From positions 1 to 38,863 of the forward strand of contig CALAVE010000068.1 in the NCBI GenBank assembly GCA_937892215.1: 38,863 bases of DNA. Direction: 5' to 3'. Positions 33,112 through 38,863 of the stretch are shown piece by piece. Position 1 is the first letter of the stretch, and every line of letters begins with the position of its first letter. The notes under the pieces are model-generated. The model was not told where the DNA came from. It searched no databases and saw only the letters and a list, made by a program, of their open reading frames with translations. A program made the position numbers and the translations under genes. The stretch is from an uncultured Porphyromonadaceae bacterium. Its GTDB lineage: Bacteria; Bacteroidota; Bacteroidia; Bacteroidales; Muribaculaceae.

Positions 33112-33198
33112 GTTGTAATTACCCTCTAAAATGAGGGCTTCCACAACCCAAATTGCAAGCAACCTTAGCAAACCAAGGTTGTAATTACCCTCTAAAAT
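33112..33198 (-). CRISPR. One-spacer CRISPR relic with type VI-B (Cas13b)-like direct repeat
   Basis: A full 36-bp repeat (33112-33147), a spacer of exactly 30 bp (33148-33177) and a truncated second repeat (33178-33198, 21 bp identical) that breaks off 18 bases before the ATPase stop codon. On the minus strand the repeat reads GTTGTGGAAG...CCCTCATTTTAGAGGG...TAATTACAAC: outer GTTGT/ACAAC ends can pair and CCCTC/GAGGG forms an inner hairpin with a U-rich loop. GTTG/CAAC ends, 36-nt length, the U-run and 30-nt spacers are the known hallmarks of Cas13b repeats, and the sequence is close to the Bergeyella and Prevotella ones as I remember them. In this orientation the spacer is followed by a full repeat, the order of a Cas13b crRNA. 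No cas gene is in the window. Confidence 0.75.
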
Positions 33199-33215
33199 TT
33201 TTTATGTCATTTTTT

Positions 33216-34397
33216 TCAGTGGGTTGTTTCCTCGATACGGGTGAGGGTGGTGGGTATGTCCCAAAAGTTGATGTGACCGGTTTCAGGGTTGTAAACACTT
33301 GAAGCACCGGTGTTTATTACTTGTGTGGTGCGAGTCTGGTCGGTAAAAAGACTGCGGAAATATTTTAGGTTGTTGTAGAAATCAGGGTGAATGGTTGAGG
33401 CTAATTTCACTTCAAACGCGTGCAACTCGTCAAGGCCGCGGTCAATCACTATATCCACTTCGCGCTGGCTGCGGTCACGGAAAAAGTAGATGTCGTTGTC
33501 GCGTCCTCTATTGAATTGATACTTAATAAATTCACATACCACCATGTTCTCGAACACTTGTCCGCGCAGAGGATGTGTTTCGAGTTGGCTCGGCTTGGTA
33601 ATACCCAGCAAGTAGCATACTAGGCCCACGTCGTAGAAGTAGATCTTGGGAGTCTTTATCAGTCGCTTGCCTATGTTACGGTAGAACGGGCGCAGACGGA
33701 ACGCCACGTAGGTGGCCTCCAGTACATTCATCCATTCCAGCACAGTGGGTAGCGACACACCAAGTTCGTTGGAAATGCTTTGAGCGTTGAATTCTGTCCC
33801 TATTCGCGAAGCCGCAATCACCAGAAATTTCCTGAATTCATCCAGATTTTTAACGTTAAGCACTTGGCGTATATCGCGCTGAATGTAGGTGTTAAAGTAC
33901 TGGCGATACATGTCTTGCGCCGGCAGATTTTGGGCCCATACAGCGGGATAGAATCCGTTATACATCAGTTTAAAACACGGTAGCAAACGGTCGTTCCCGG
34001 TGAGTTCTTCAATCGATAGAGGAAGCAAGGTGAGCACGGCCGTTCGTCCGGCAAGCGATTGTGTTACACGTTGCATAAGCTGCAGGTTGTTGCTACCTGT
34101 CAGCACCACGCTGGCCCCGGGGGTCTCATCCACCACTACCTGCACTGCGCTTATAAGCTCCGGCATACGTTGCACTTCATCGATAATTAATCCGGTGCAA
34201 TGGTGTTCCAGAAATGCTTTTCGATTCAATTGCAGTTCTGAAATCACAACCTCGTCTTCAAGATTCACGTAGGTGTAGTCGGGGAAAGCGTGCTTCACAA
34301 GCGTGGTTTTGCCCGACTGGCGCGGTCCTGTTACCGTCACCACCCTAAATAAGCCCTTCAGTCGCAAAAGTTCATCCTCTATCTTTCTGTTATACAT
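33216..34397 (-). CDS. AAA ATPase with C-terminal DUF4143 domain
   Basis: 393-residue protein of the AAA_14-DUF4143 family. Walker A GPRQSGKTT is at 24-32, Walker B LIIDEVQ at about 70-76, and sensor-like LTGSNN at about 98-103. A winged-helix-like stretch (SISNELGVSLPTVLEWMNVL) lies near 208-228. The DUF4143 part contains VFENMVVCEFIK, and IYFFRDRSQREVDIVI with E...FEVK is a PD-(D/E)XK nuclease-like signature. Such proteins are common accessory genes in gut bacteria; their role is unknown and they are sometimes linked to mobile DNA. The start is ATG, about 14 bases below a promoter that is itself part of a duplicated palindrome. Confidence 0.88.
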   Translation of the reverse strand: MYNRKIEDELLRLKGLFRVVTVTGPRQSGKTTLVKHAFPDYTYVNLEDEVVISELQLNRKAFLEHHCTGLIIDEVQRMPELISAVQVVVDETPGASVVLTGSNNLQLMQRVTQSLAGRTAVLTLLPLSIEELTGNDRLLPCFKLMYNGFYPAVWAQNLPAQDMYRQYFNTYIQRDIRQVLNVKNLDEFRKFLVIAASRIGTEFNAQSISNELGVSLPTVLEWMNVLEATYVAFRLRPFYRNIGKRLIKTPKIYFYDVGLVCYLLGITKPSQLETHPLRGQVFENMVVCEFIKYQFNRGRDNDIYFFRDRSQREVDIVIDRGLDELHAFEVKLASTIHPDFYNNLKYFRSLFTDQTRTTQVINTGASSVYNPETGHINFWDIPTTLTRIEETTH

Positions 34398-34417
34398 AAT
34401 GTTAGTTGATTACTTGC

Positions 34418-34449
34418 CAAATCTAAAGTTGTACTTTATTTTTGGCAAA
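34418..34449 (-). promoter_or_regulatory. Promoter for the AAA/DUF4143 gene, inside palindrome copy 1
   Basis: On the minus strand TTTG (34446-34449), 20 bp and TAGATTTG (34418-34425). The region TTGCCAAAT...TTTTGGCAA is also an inverted repeat, so the promoter itself is a dimer-binding candidate. The leader is about 14 bases. Confidence 0.65.
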
Positions 34450-34516
34450 TATAGCAAAACTATCCCAAACTTCAAACAAATAACAGGAAAAAATTGCAGA
34501 TTTTCAAGGAGGTGGG

Positions 34517-34547
34517 CAAATCTAAAGTTGTGGTTTAGATTTGGCAA
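34517..34547 (-). promoter_or_regulatory. Second copy of the palindromic promoter block
   Basis: CAAATCTAAA-GTTGTGG-TTTAGATTTG is a perfect 10-bp inverted repeat sharing GCAAATCTAAAGTTGT with copy 1, 99 bp away. Minus-strand boxes TTG (34545-34547) and TAGATTTG (34517-34524) are 20 bp apart; TAGATTTG also occurs on the plus strand (34536-34543). Confidence 0.5.
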
Positions 34548-34685
34548 GGGTGGGGTTTGTGCTCTATAAATCTGCCGGTTACACGGTGGCTGGCGCCGGA
34601 CCCTGCCGGGGACGCAGGCAGAGGAGGAAATCTAAAAAGATTTAAGGGGATTTTAAGAACTTTTATCGCATTAAAACACACTTTG

Positions 34686-34718
34686 TTTGGTCAATCGCAC
34701 GGATTTTGACTAAATTTG
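34686..34718 (+). promoter_or_regulatory. Bacteroidetes-type promoter for the DUF1573-meaB operon
   Basis: TTTG (34686-34689), a 21-bp gap and TAAATTTG (34711-34718). Leader about 80 bases. Confidence 0.65.
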
Positions 34719-34804
34719 CATCATTAAAAAATTGTAGCATTCAAGAATCATAGCATTCATCACTGAAAAAAGTAAAACTGAAACTGATAAACATCTTAAC
34801 AACA

Positions 34805-35200
34805 ATGAAAAAGATACTAACGCTCACCATTATGCTCGTTGCGGCCATCGCAGGCTTCGCCGAGGATAAGTATGCACAGGCCACATTCGCCGAGAAGAGT
34901 CACGACTTCGGGCAGATTCTGGAAACGAAAGGTCCTGTGACCCACACGTTTGAGTTTGTCAACACCGGTAATGCGCCGCTTATCATAGTGGAGGCCGTGG
35001 CTTCGTGCGGCTGCACGCGCCCCGAATACCCCACTAAGCCCATCAAGCCGGGCAAGAAAGGTAAGATTAAGGTGACTTACAGCCCCATAGGACGGCCGGG
35101 CGCATTCAGCAAGAGCGTGAGGGTGAAGACCAACGGGCGCGAGCGCTTCACCACGCTTCACATCGAAGGCGTGGCAATTCCTAAAGGCAAAACCGAGTGA
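34805..35200 (+). CDS. Secreted single-domain DUF1573 protein
   Basis: 131 residues: signal peptide MKKILTLTIMLVAAIAGFAE then one DUF1573 domain, an Ig/ASH-like beta-sandwich common in Bacteroidetes. Visible signature: HDFGQI...THTFEFVNTGNAPL...SCGCT (67-71). The two cysteines of SCGC are nearly invariant in the family. Function unknown. First gene of a four-gene operon; it overlaps the next DUF1573 gene by one base (TGATG). Confidence 0.9.
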   Translation: MKKILTLTIMLVAAIAGFAEDKYAQATFAEKSHDFGQILETKGPVTHTFEFVNTGNAPLIIVEAVASCGCTRPEYPTKPIKPGKKGKIKVTYSPIGRPGAFSKSVRVKTNGRERFTTLHIEGVAIPKGKTE

Positions 35201-36303
35201 TGCGCAGCGCGCTACGGCACATAGTTATCAGCGTGATTGTGGCGCTGGCACTTCCGCTGACCGCGACTGGGCAGGGTATGGCCACATGGCTGGAAACGGA
35301 GCACGACTTCGGGGCGTTCCGCGAGACGGAGCGCGAGGTGAGTTGCCGCATGAGGCTGGTTAACACCGGCGACTCAGCACTGATGATAACCCGCGTGCAG
35401 CCCACGTGCGGATGCACCGCCAGCGACTACGACCGGGGCATTATCATGCCCGGCGACACAGCCTCGGTGAGCCTCACCTACAGCGCAGTGGCCCGCCCGG
35501 GGCAGTTTGAGAAAGACGTGTTTGTTTATACCAACGGCTCGCCGCGGAAATCAGTGCTCAGCATCAAGGGGACGGTGATAGCGTCGCCCCTGACGGTGAG
35601 CGAGTTATATCCGGTGTCAGTTGGCGATATCCACTTAGAGACAGGGATAATCCCCGTGGGCGAGATAGTGCGCGGCCGCACCAAGATGATTTACGTCACG
35701 GCCTATAACGCCTCAACCGCCCCGATGCACATCACCGCAACTACCGACTCAAAGAACGTCATCCCCCATGCCGTGCCCGACACCATCATGCCGGGAGAAC
35801 GCGGCTCGGTGACCATTTTCTACGACTCGAAATACGAACCGGAGTGGGGACTTAACTCGCACAAGATAAACGTTGCCGCCACCGGAATAAGCAATAACGA
35901 GGCCGTGAGCGGAGAAAACACGCTGGAACTGATGGCCGTGGTGGTGGACGACTTTGACGAAGCCGGGAAAAAAGCCGGCGAAGACGCCCCCACGATACTC
36001 ACATCCACCGAGCGACTCAACTTCGACACAATAGACGGCGACAAGCCGGTGAGCCTCACGTTCAAGGTGAAGAACACCGGGAAAAACAAACTGGAGTTGC
36101 GCCGCCTGACGTGCCCCGAGGGAGGTGTGAGCGTGAAGTGCAACAAGACCTCGCTCAAGCACGGCAAGACCGCAACCGTAACGGTCACGGTAAATCCGGA
36201 GAAATTCAGCGACAAACTGATAAACACCAGCATAAACATACTGTCGAACGACCCACAGAGCCACAACGTGGCGGTGAGAGTCGTGGGACTGATAAAGAAA
36301 TAA
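35200..36303 (+). CDS. Secreted multi-domain DUF1573 protein
   Basis: 367 residues from the ATG at 35200. After a signal peptide (ending ATGQG) the first DUF1573 domain carries HDFGAF...RLVNTGDSALMI and TCGCT. Two further Ig-like units follow (about 125-235 and 255-365: VSLTFKVKNTGKNKLELRRL) but lack the CGC motif, so they are divergent. It looks like an expanded paralogue of the gene just upstream. Role unknown; likely periplasmic. Confidence 0.88.
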   Translation: MRSALRHIVISVIVALALPLTATGQGMATWLETEHDFGAFRETEREVSCRMRLVNTGDSALMITRVQPTCGCTASDYDRGIIMPGDTASVSLTYSAVARPGQFEKDVFVYTNGSPRKSVLSIKGTVIASPLTVSELYPVSVGDIHLETGIIPVGEIVRGRTKMIYVTAYNASTAPMHITATTDSKNVIPHAVPDTIMPGERGSVTIFYDSKYEPEWGLNSHKINVAATGISNNEAVSGENTLELMAVVVDDFDEAGKKAGEDAPTILTSTERLNFDTIDGDKPVSLTFKVKNTGKNKLELRRLTCPEGGVSVKCNKTSLKHGKTATVTVTVNPEKFSDKLINTSINILSNDPQSHNVAVRVVGLIKK

Positions 36304-36311
36304 CCGCCACA

Positions 36312-37451
36312 ATGGACAACAACTCGCTACACAACGACGAATTCACGCGTATGCACCACCCTGAGAACGATGAGCAATACGCCGGTCTGCAAGTAAACCA
36401 GGGCGTGGAACAGCCACCCATGGTCAATCCATACCTACGCCGCCGCAAGCGCCCCACCCTCAGCGTGAACGACTACGTGGAAGGCATCCGCGCCGGCAAC
36501 ACCTCCATTCTGGGACAGGCCGTAACACTCGTTGAAAGCCTCAAGCCTGAGCATCAGGTGGTGGCACAGGAAGTGATAGAGAAATGCCTGCCGTTCACCG
36601 GCAACTCCAAGCGAATAGGCATCACCGGAGTGCCCGGAGCCGGCAAGAGCACGTCGATTGACGCATTCGGCATGCACGTGATAAACCACGGCGCCAAACT
36701 GGCCGTACTTGCCATTGACCCCAGCAGCGAACGCTCCAAGGGGTCGATACTGGGCGACAAAACACGCATGGAGAAACTGGCCGTGCAGAAGAACGCCTTC
36801 ATACGCCCTTCACCCTCGGCCGGCTCACTGGGCGGAGTGGCCCGCAAGACACGCGAGACCATAATGCTCTGCGAGGCAGCCGGATATGATACTATCTTCG
36901 TGGAAACCGTGGGTGTGGGACAGAGCGAGACAGCCGTACACTCCATGGTGGACTACTTCCTGCTCATACAACTTGCCGGAACCGGCGATGAACTGCAGGG
37001 CATAAAGCGCGGCATAATGGAAATGGCCGACGGCATAGTAATCAACAAAGCCGACGGCGACAACAAGGAACGCGCCGAACTGGCGGCGGCACAGTTCCGC
37101 AACGCTCTTCACCTCTACCCCATGCCGCCCAGCGGCATGGCGCCCGAGGTTATGACCTACTCAGGCTATTACGAAATCAACATCGACAAGGTGTGGGCCA
37201 TGATTGACAAATACTTCGAGGCCGTGCACAAGTCGGGCTACTTCGAGGAGAAACGCCGTGAGCAGGAGAAATACTGGATGTTCGAGACCATCAACGAGCA
37301 CCTGCGCTCCAATTTCTATAACAACCCGGAGATAGAGCGACTGCTCGAGATAAAACAGGAGATGATTCTGCACAACAAGCAGTCGTCGTTCGTGGCGGCA
37401 AGCGATGTGCTCAATTACTACTACAACAATATCGTAAAACCACAACAATGA
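36312..37451 (+). CDS. meaB: Methylmalonyl-CoA mutase-associated GTPase MeaB
   Basis: G3E-family GTPase that loads and protects the B12-dependent methylmalonyl-CoA mutase, used by Bacteroidales in the propionate pathway. Walker A GVPGAGKS (106-113), DPSSERSKGSILGDKTRM (switch region), ETVGVGQSE and the base-recognition NKADGD are all present. The start is the ATG at 36312, giving 379 residues; the longer open frame back into the DUF1573 gene is a shadow. The mutase subunit genes are not in this window. The stop codon overlaps the next start as ATGA. Confidence 0.95.
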   Translation: MDNNSLHNDEFTRMHHPENDEQYAGLQVNQGVEQPPMVNPYLRRRKRPTLSVNDYVEGIRAGNTSILGQAVTLVESLKPEHQVVAQEVIEKCLPFTGNSKRIGITGVPGAGKSTSIDAFGMHVINHGAKLAVLAIDPSSERSKGSILGDKTRMEKLAVQKNAFIRPSPSAGSLGGVARKTRETIMLCEAAGYDTIFVETVGVGQSETAVHSMVDYFLLIQLAGTGDELQGIKRGIMEMADGIVINKADGDNKERAELAAAQFRNALHLYPMPPSGMAPEVMTYSGYYEINIDKVWAMIDKYFEAVHKSGYFEEKRREQEKYWMFETINEHLRSNFYNNPEIERLLEIKQEMILHNKQSSFVAASDVLNYYYNNIVKPQQ

Positions 37452-37918
37452 TGAAAAAGGCACTTATCATGATGGCCGTAGCCGCAGTTATCACCGTGCT
37501 CACAGCGTGCAACCCCACAAAGGAACTGGAGGCCAACTCGCTTGAAATCAACTACACCACACTGCGCAACTACTTTGTGAACAACTACGTGGACGTGAGC
37601 AAGGAGCAGCACCTCTACATCAACAGCGAGGAAGAATTCTTCAACTACTTCGGCCACGCCGCATACATGGGCAACGGCGGCCAGCCTACCCAAGTGAACT
37701 TCAAGCAGCAGTTTGTGGTGGCGATAGTTCTGCCCGAGACCAACCGAGAGACAGCCCTTAACATTACCGACGTGCGCCGAAACGGCGATACCATCATCAT
37801 TTACTATCGCGAGAACCGCGGCGAGAAGACCAGTTACACCATGGTACCGTGGGCAGCCGTAGCGCTGGACAAGCCCACCGACGCCCGCGACTTCCGCTTC
37901 CTCTACCGCAAGCAGTAA
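37448..37918 (+). CDS. Small lipoprotein, PrcB-C-like fold possible
   Basis: 156 residues with a lipoprotein signal (VLTAC, lipid Cys21). The mature part ends with NFKQQFVVAIVLPETNRET and RRNGDTIIIYYRENRGEK, which weakly recalls the PrcB C-terminal domain of protease-associated lipoproteins. I treat it as unassigned. It overlaps meaB by four bases, so it is the last gene of the DUF1573-DUF1573-meaB operon. Confidence 0.7.
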   Translation: MMKKALIMMAVAAVITVLTACNPTKELEANSLEINYTTLRNYFVNNYVDVSKEQHLYINSEEEFFNYFGHAAYMGNGGQPTQVNFKQQFVVAIVLPETNRETALNITDVRRNGDTIIIYYRENRGEKTSYTMVPWAAVALDKPTDARDFRFLYRKQ

Positions 37919-38012
37919 CCGACTGCACCATAGAGATTTACTTTGATAATTATATCCGCAAAACTCTATTGGCCTAAAAAACAAGGAATTTACACCATAT
38001 GCGTCAATTCAC

Positions 38013-38351
38013 TTGGTCTATGGAAATTTGACAGACACTGTTTGTCAAATTCAATCCGAAAAAAGCGCACTTTCATCAGCAAATAATCTGCCTAAGGGCT
38101 TATCAACTGAGGTGATGCCTCAATTTATTGATGCAGCGAATCAGCACTTCACTCTGTCGTGGTCTCATTACTTGGTACTTATGCGCATAAAGGACGATGT
38201 TCTTGTTGAACTCACCTTACTCGAAGATGCCAATGTGTATGCGACGGCTTATCAACTATATCTACCGGACAAACGATTACTAAAGTTGAAAATGAAAGAA
38301 TGGATAGAGGAATACGGGAATAGAGATACGGACAGAAAAACATCCATCTAA
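38013..38351 (+). pseudogene. Remnant of a DUF1016 (YhcG-type, PD-(D/E)XK) nuclease
   Basis: The frame lacks an ATG (opens at TTG). It contains TLSWSHYLVLMRI, typical of the N-terminal half of DUF1016 proteins, joined directly to KDDVLVELTL...ANVYATAYQLYLPDKRLL, typical of their extreme C-terminus. The nuclease core that should lie between is missing, so this is an internally deleted remnant of a protein normally near 350 residues (family knowledge). The AT-rich setting agrees with acquired DNA. Confidence 0.6.
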
Positions 38352-38406
38352 ACCGACTCTACAACCGACTCTAAAATTCACAGTTTCTCGCAATTATTCC
38401 TGAATA

Positions 38407-38439
38407 TTGCACTCATGTTCGGAAAAATTACTACTTTTG
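38407..38439 (+). promoter_or_regulatory. Promoter candidate for the structured RNA
   Basis: TTG (38407-38409), a 22-bp gap and TACTTTTG (38432-38439). The -7 box is good; the gap is slightly long. Confidence 0.45.
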
Positions 38440-38445
38440 TAAACG

Positions 38446-38648
38446 GATTGACAACAATCCAGACATTTAGAAATAATACAGAAGCGTTTTGCTTTTCGCT
38501 TTTAGTTGAAACGTAGGAACTTTCAAACAAGATGCGAGGATTAGCAAAGCGGTTCTCACGCATATAGCGTGGGCTGCTTTCCTCACATCTGCATCAAGGG
38601 TTTTCCTACGACCTCAACTAAAGACGTGGCAAAGTCAGTCCACGTTTT
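38446..38648 (+). ncRNA. Candidate structured RNA, 6S/Bacteroidales-1-like in layout
   Basis: About 200 bases bounded by a promoter and a terminator. A 5' hairpin GGATTG-ACAA-CAATCC opens it. A closing stem pairs TTTAGTTGA (38501-38509) with TCAACTAAA (38614-38622) and CGTAGGAA (38512-38519) with TTCCTACG (38603-38610). A central unpaired zone follows, then an upper arm AGATG-GAGGA/TCCTC-CATCT and an apical CACGC-ATATA-GCGTG. Closing stem, central bubble and upper arm are the general layout of 6S RNA; the Bacteroidales-1 motif is another candidate. I recognise no diagnostic sequence, so identity is open. A terminator hairpin ends it at 38624-38648. Confidence 0.5.
38624..38648 (+). terminator. 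Terminator hairpin of the structured RNA
   Basis: ACGTGG (38624-38629) and CCACGT (38640-38645) pair across a 10-base loop, followed by TTTT. Confidence 0.5.
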
Positions 38649-38696
38649 CGCTATATCAATGGGTATAGGACTGGTACCCTCAATACTATATGTCTT

Positions 38697-38813
38697 ATGA
38701 AGAAATTCTTAATTTTGTGTGAGTTGGCAGTTTTTAGTATCTGTGCCTATGGTAAAGATGGTTTCTCATTCTATAATGAGGGAGGAAAGTGGGGTGTTTT
38801 ATATAATACCTAA
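38697..38813 (+). CDS. Small secreted-like ORF, possible WG-repeat gene fragment
   Basis: 38 codons starting ATG: MKKFLILCELAVFSICAYG resembles a signal peptide, and FYNEGGKWGVLYNT resembles the start of WG-repeat proteins (KWG...). It stops just there, so it is a short or truncated gene. Low confidence. Confidence 0.35.
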   Translation: MKKFLILCELAVFSICAYGKDGFSFYNEGGKWGVLYNT

Positions 38814-38863
38814 ATTCCGCAGCACTTTCGTTTAACTATCTTTATAAGTTCCTGAGCAACAAA

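Larger units (their letters stand above)
32727..33215. other. AT-rich intergenic region with CRISPR relic, 489 bp
   Basis: Contains a weak minus-strand promoter for the phosphatase operon (32813-32846) and the one-spacer CRISPR relic (33112-33198). The part 32860-33100 holds no convincing ORF; a TTTGCCA/TGGCAAA inverted repeat lies near 33024-33051. Confidence 0.6.
34398..34804. other. Divergent intergenic region with duplicated palindromic promoter, 407 bp
   Basis: Two related 32-bp palindromic promoter blocks lie at 34418-34449 and 34517-34547, then a GC-rich stretch (34570-34620), then the DUF1573 operon promoter (34686-34718). No gene is recognised. Confidence 0.6.
38352..38863. other. 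AT-rich terminal region with RNA candidate and small ORF, 512 bp
   Basis: Holds a promoter (38407-38439), a structured RNA candidate (38446-38648), a second hairpin GGGTA/TACCC (38661-38679) and a 38-codon frame (38697-38813). The last 50 bases have no recognised feature. Confidence 0.5.

Overview
This window comes from a Bacteroidales chromosome, most likely Muribaculaceae or a close relative (inference). The clues are repeated Bacteroidetes-type promoters (TTG/TTTG, about 20 bp, TAnnTTTG), Bacteroidetes families (DUF4834, DUF1573, a C-terminal sorting-like domain reading YYNIQGMR), a cvpA-suf cluster and a GC-rich core cut by AT-rich islands. No replication origin, rRNA or complete insertion sequence is visible.

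Region by region. 1-3.7 kb: a secreted multidomain protein (minus strand) split by a frameshift. 4.1-5.7 kb: bcp-recA, followed by a 185-bp self-complementary repeat. 6.1-6.8 kb: an AT-rich toxin-antitoxin-like pair with two palindromic operator candidates. 6.9-8.7 kb: psd-pssA-DUF4834, the phosphatidylethanolamine branch. 8.7-13.7 kb: a large periplasmic TPR protein and an outer-membrane beta-barrel. 13.9-18.3 kb: PpiD-like foldase and an Ig-like lipoprotein. 18.5-24.9 kb (plus strand): a BASS-family transporter, then cvpA-sufB-sufC-sufD-sufS for Fe-S cluster assembly. 25.1-26.9 kb: an outer-membrane barrel paired with a metallophosphoesterase lipoprotein. 27.0-27.5 kb: second copy of the 185-bp repeat and tRNA-Leu(CAG). 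27.8-28.6 kb: a repeat-rich leader and slyD. 28.7-32.7 kb: three tandem secreted histidine phosphatases of the MINPP/phytase type. 33.1-33.2 kb: a tiny CRISPR relic. 33.2-34.4 kb: an AAA/DUF4143 ATPase with a duplicated palindromic promoter. 34.8-37.9 kb: DUF1573-DUF1573-meaB-lipoprotein operon. 38.0-38.9 kb: remnant genes and a candidate structured RNA.

The most unusual object is the one-spacer array at 33112-33198. Read on the minus strand its 36-bp repeat begins GTTGTGGAAG, ends ATTACAAC, contains a CCCTC/GAGGG hairpin with a U-rich loop, and abuts a spacer of exactly 30 bp. This is the architecture of Cas13b (type VI-B) direct repeats. No cas gene lies in the window, so it is an orphan or relic array.

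Much of the core content serves the cell envelope: phospholipid synthesis, periplasmic folding, outer-membrane barrels and secreted phosphatases. The accessory content (repeat element, TA pair, CRISPR relic, nuclease remnant) sits in AT-rich gaps between core operons.
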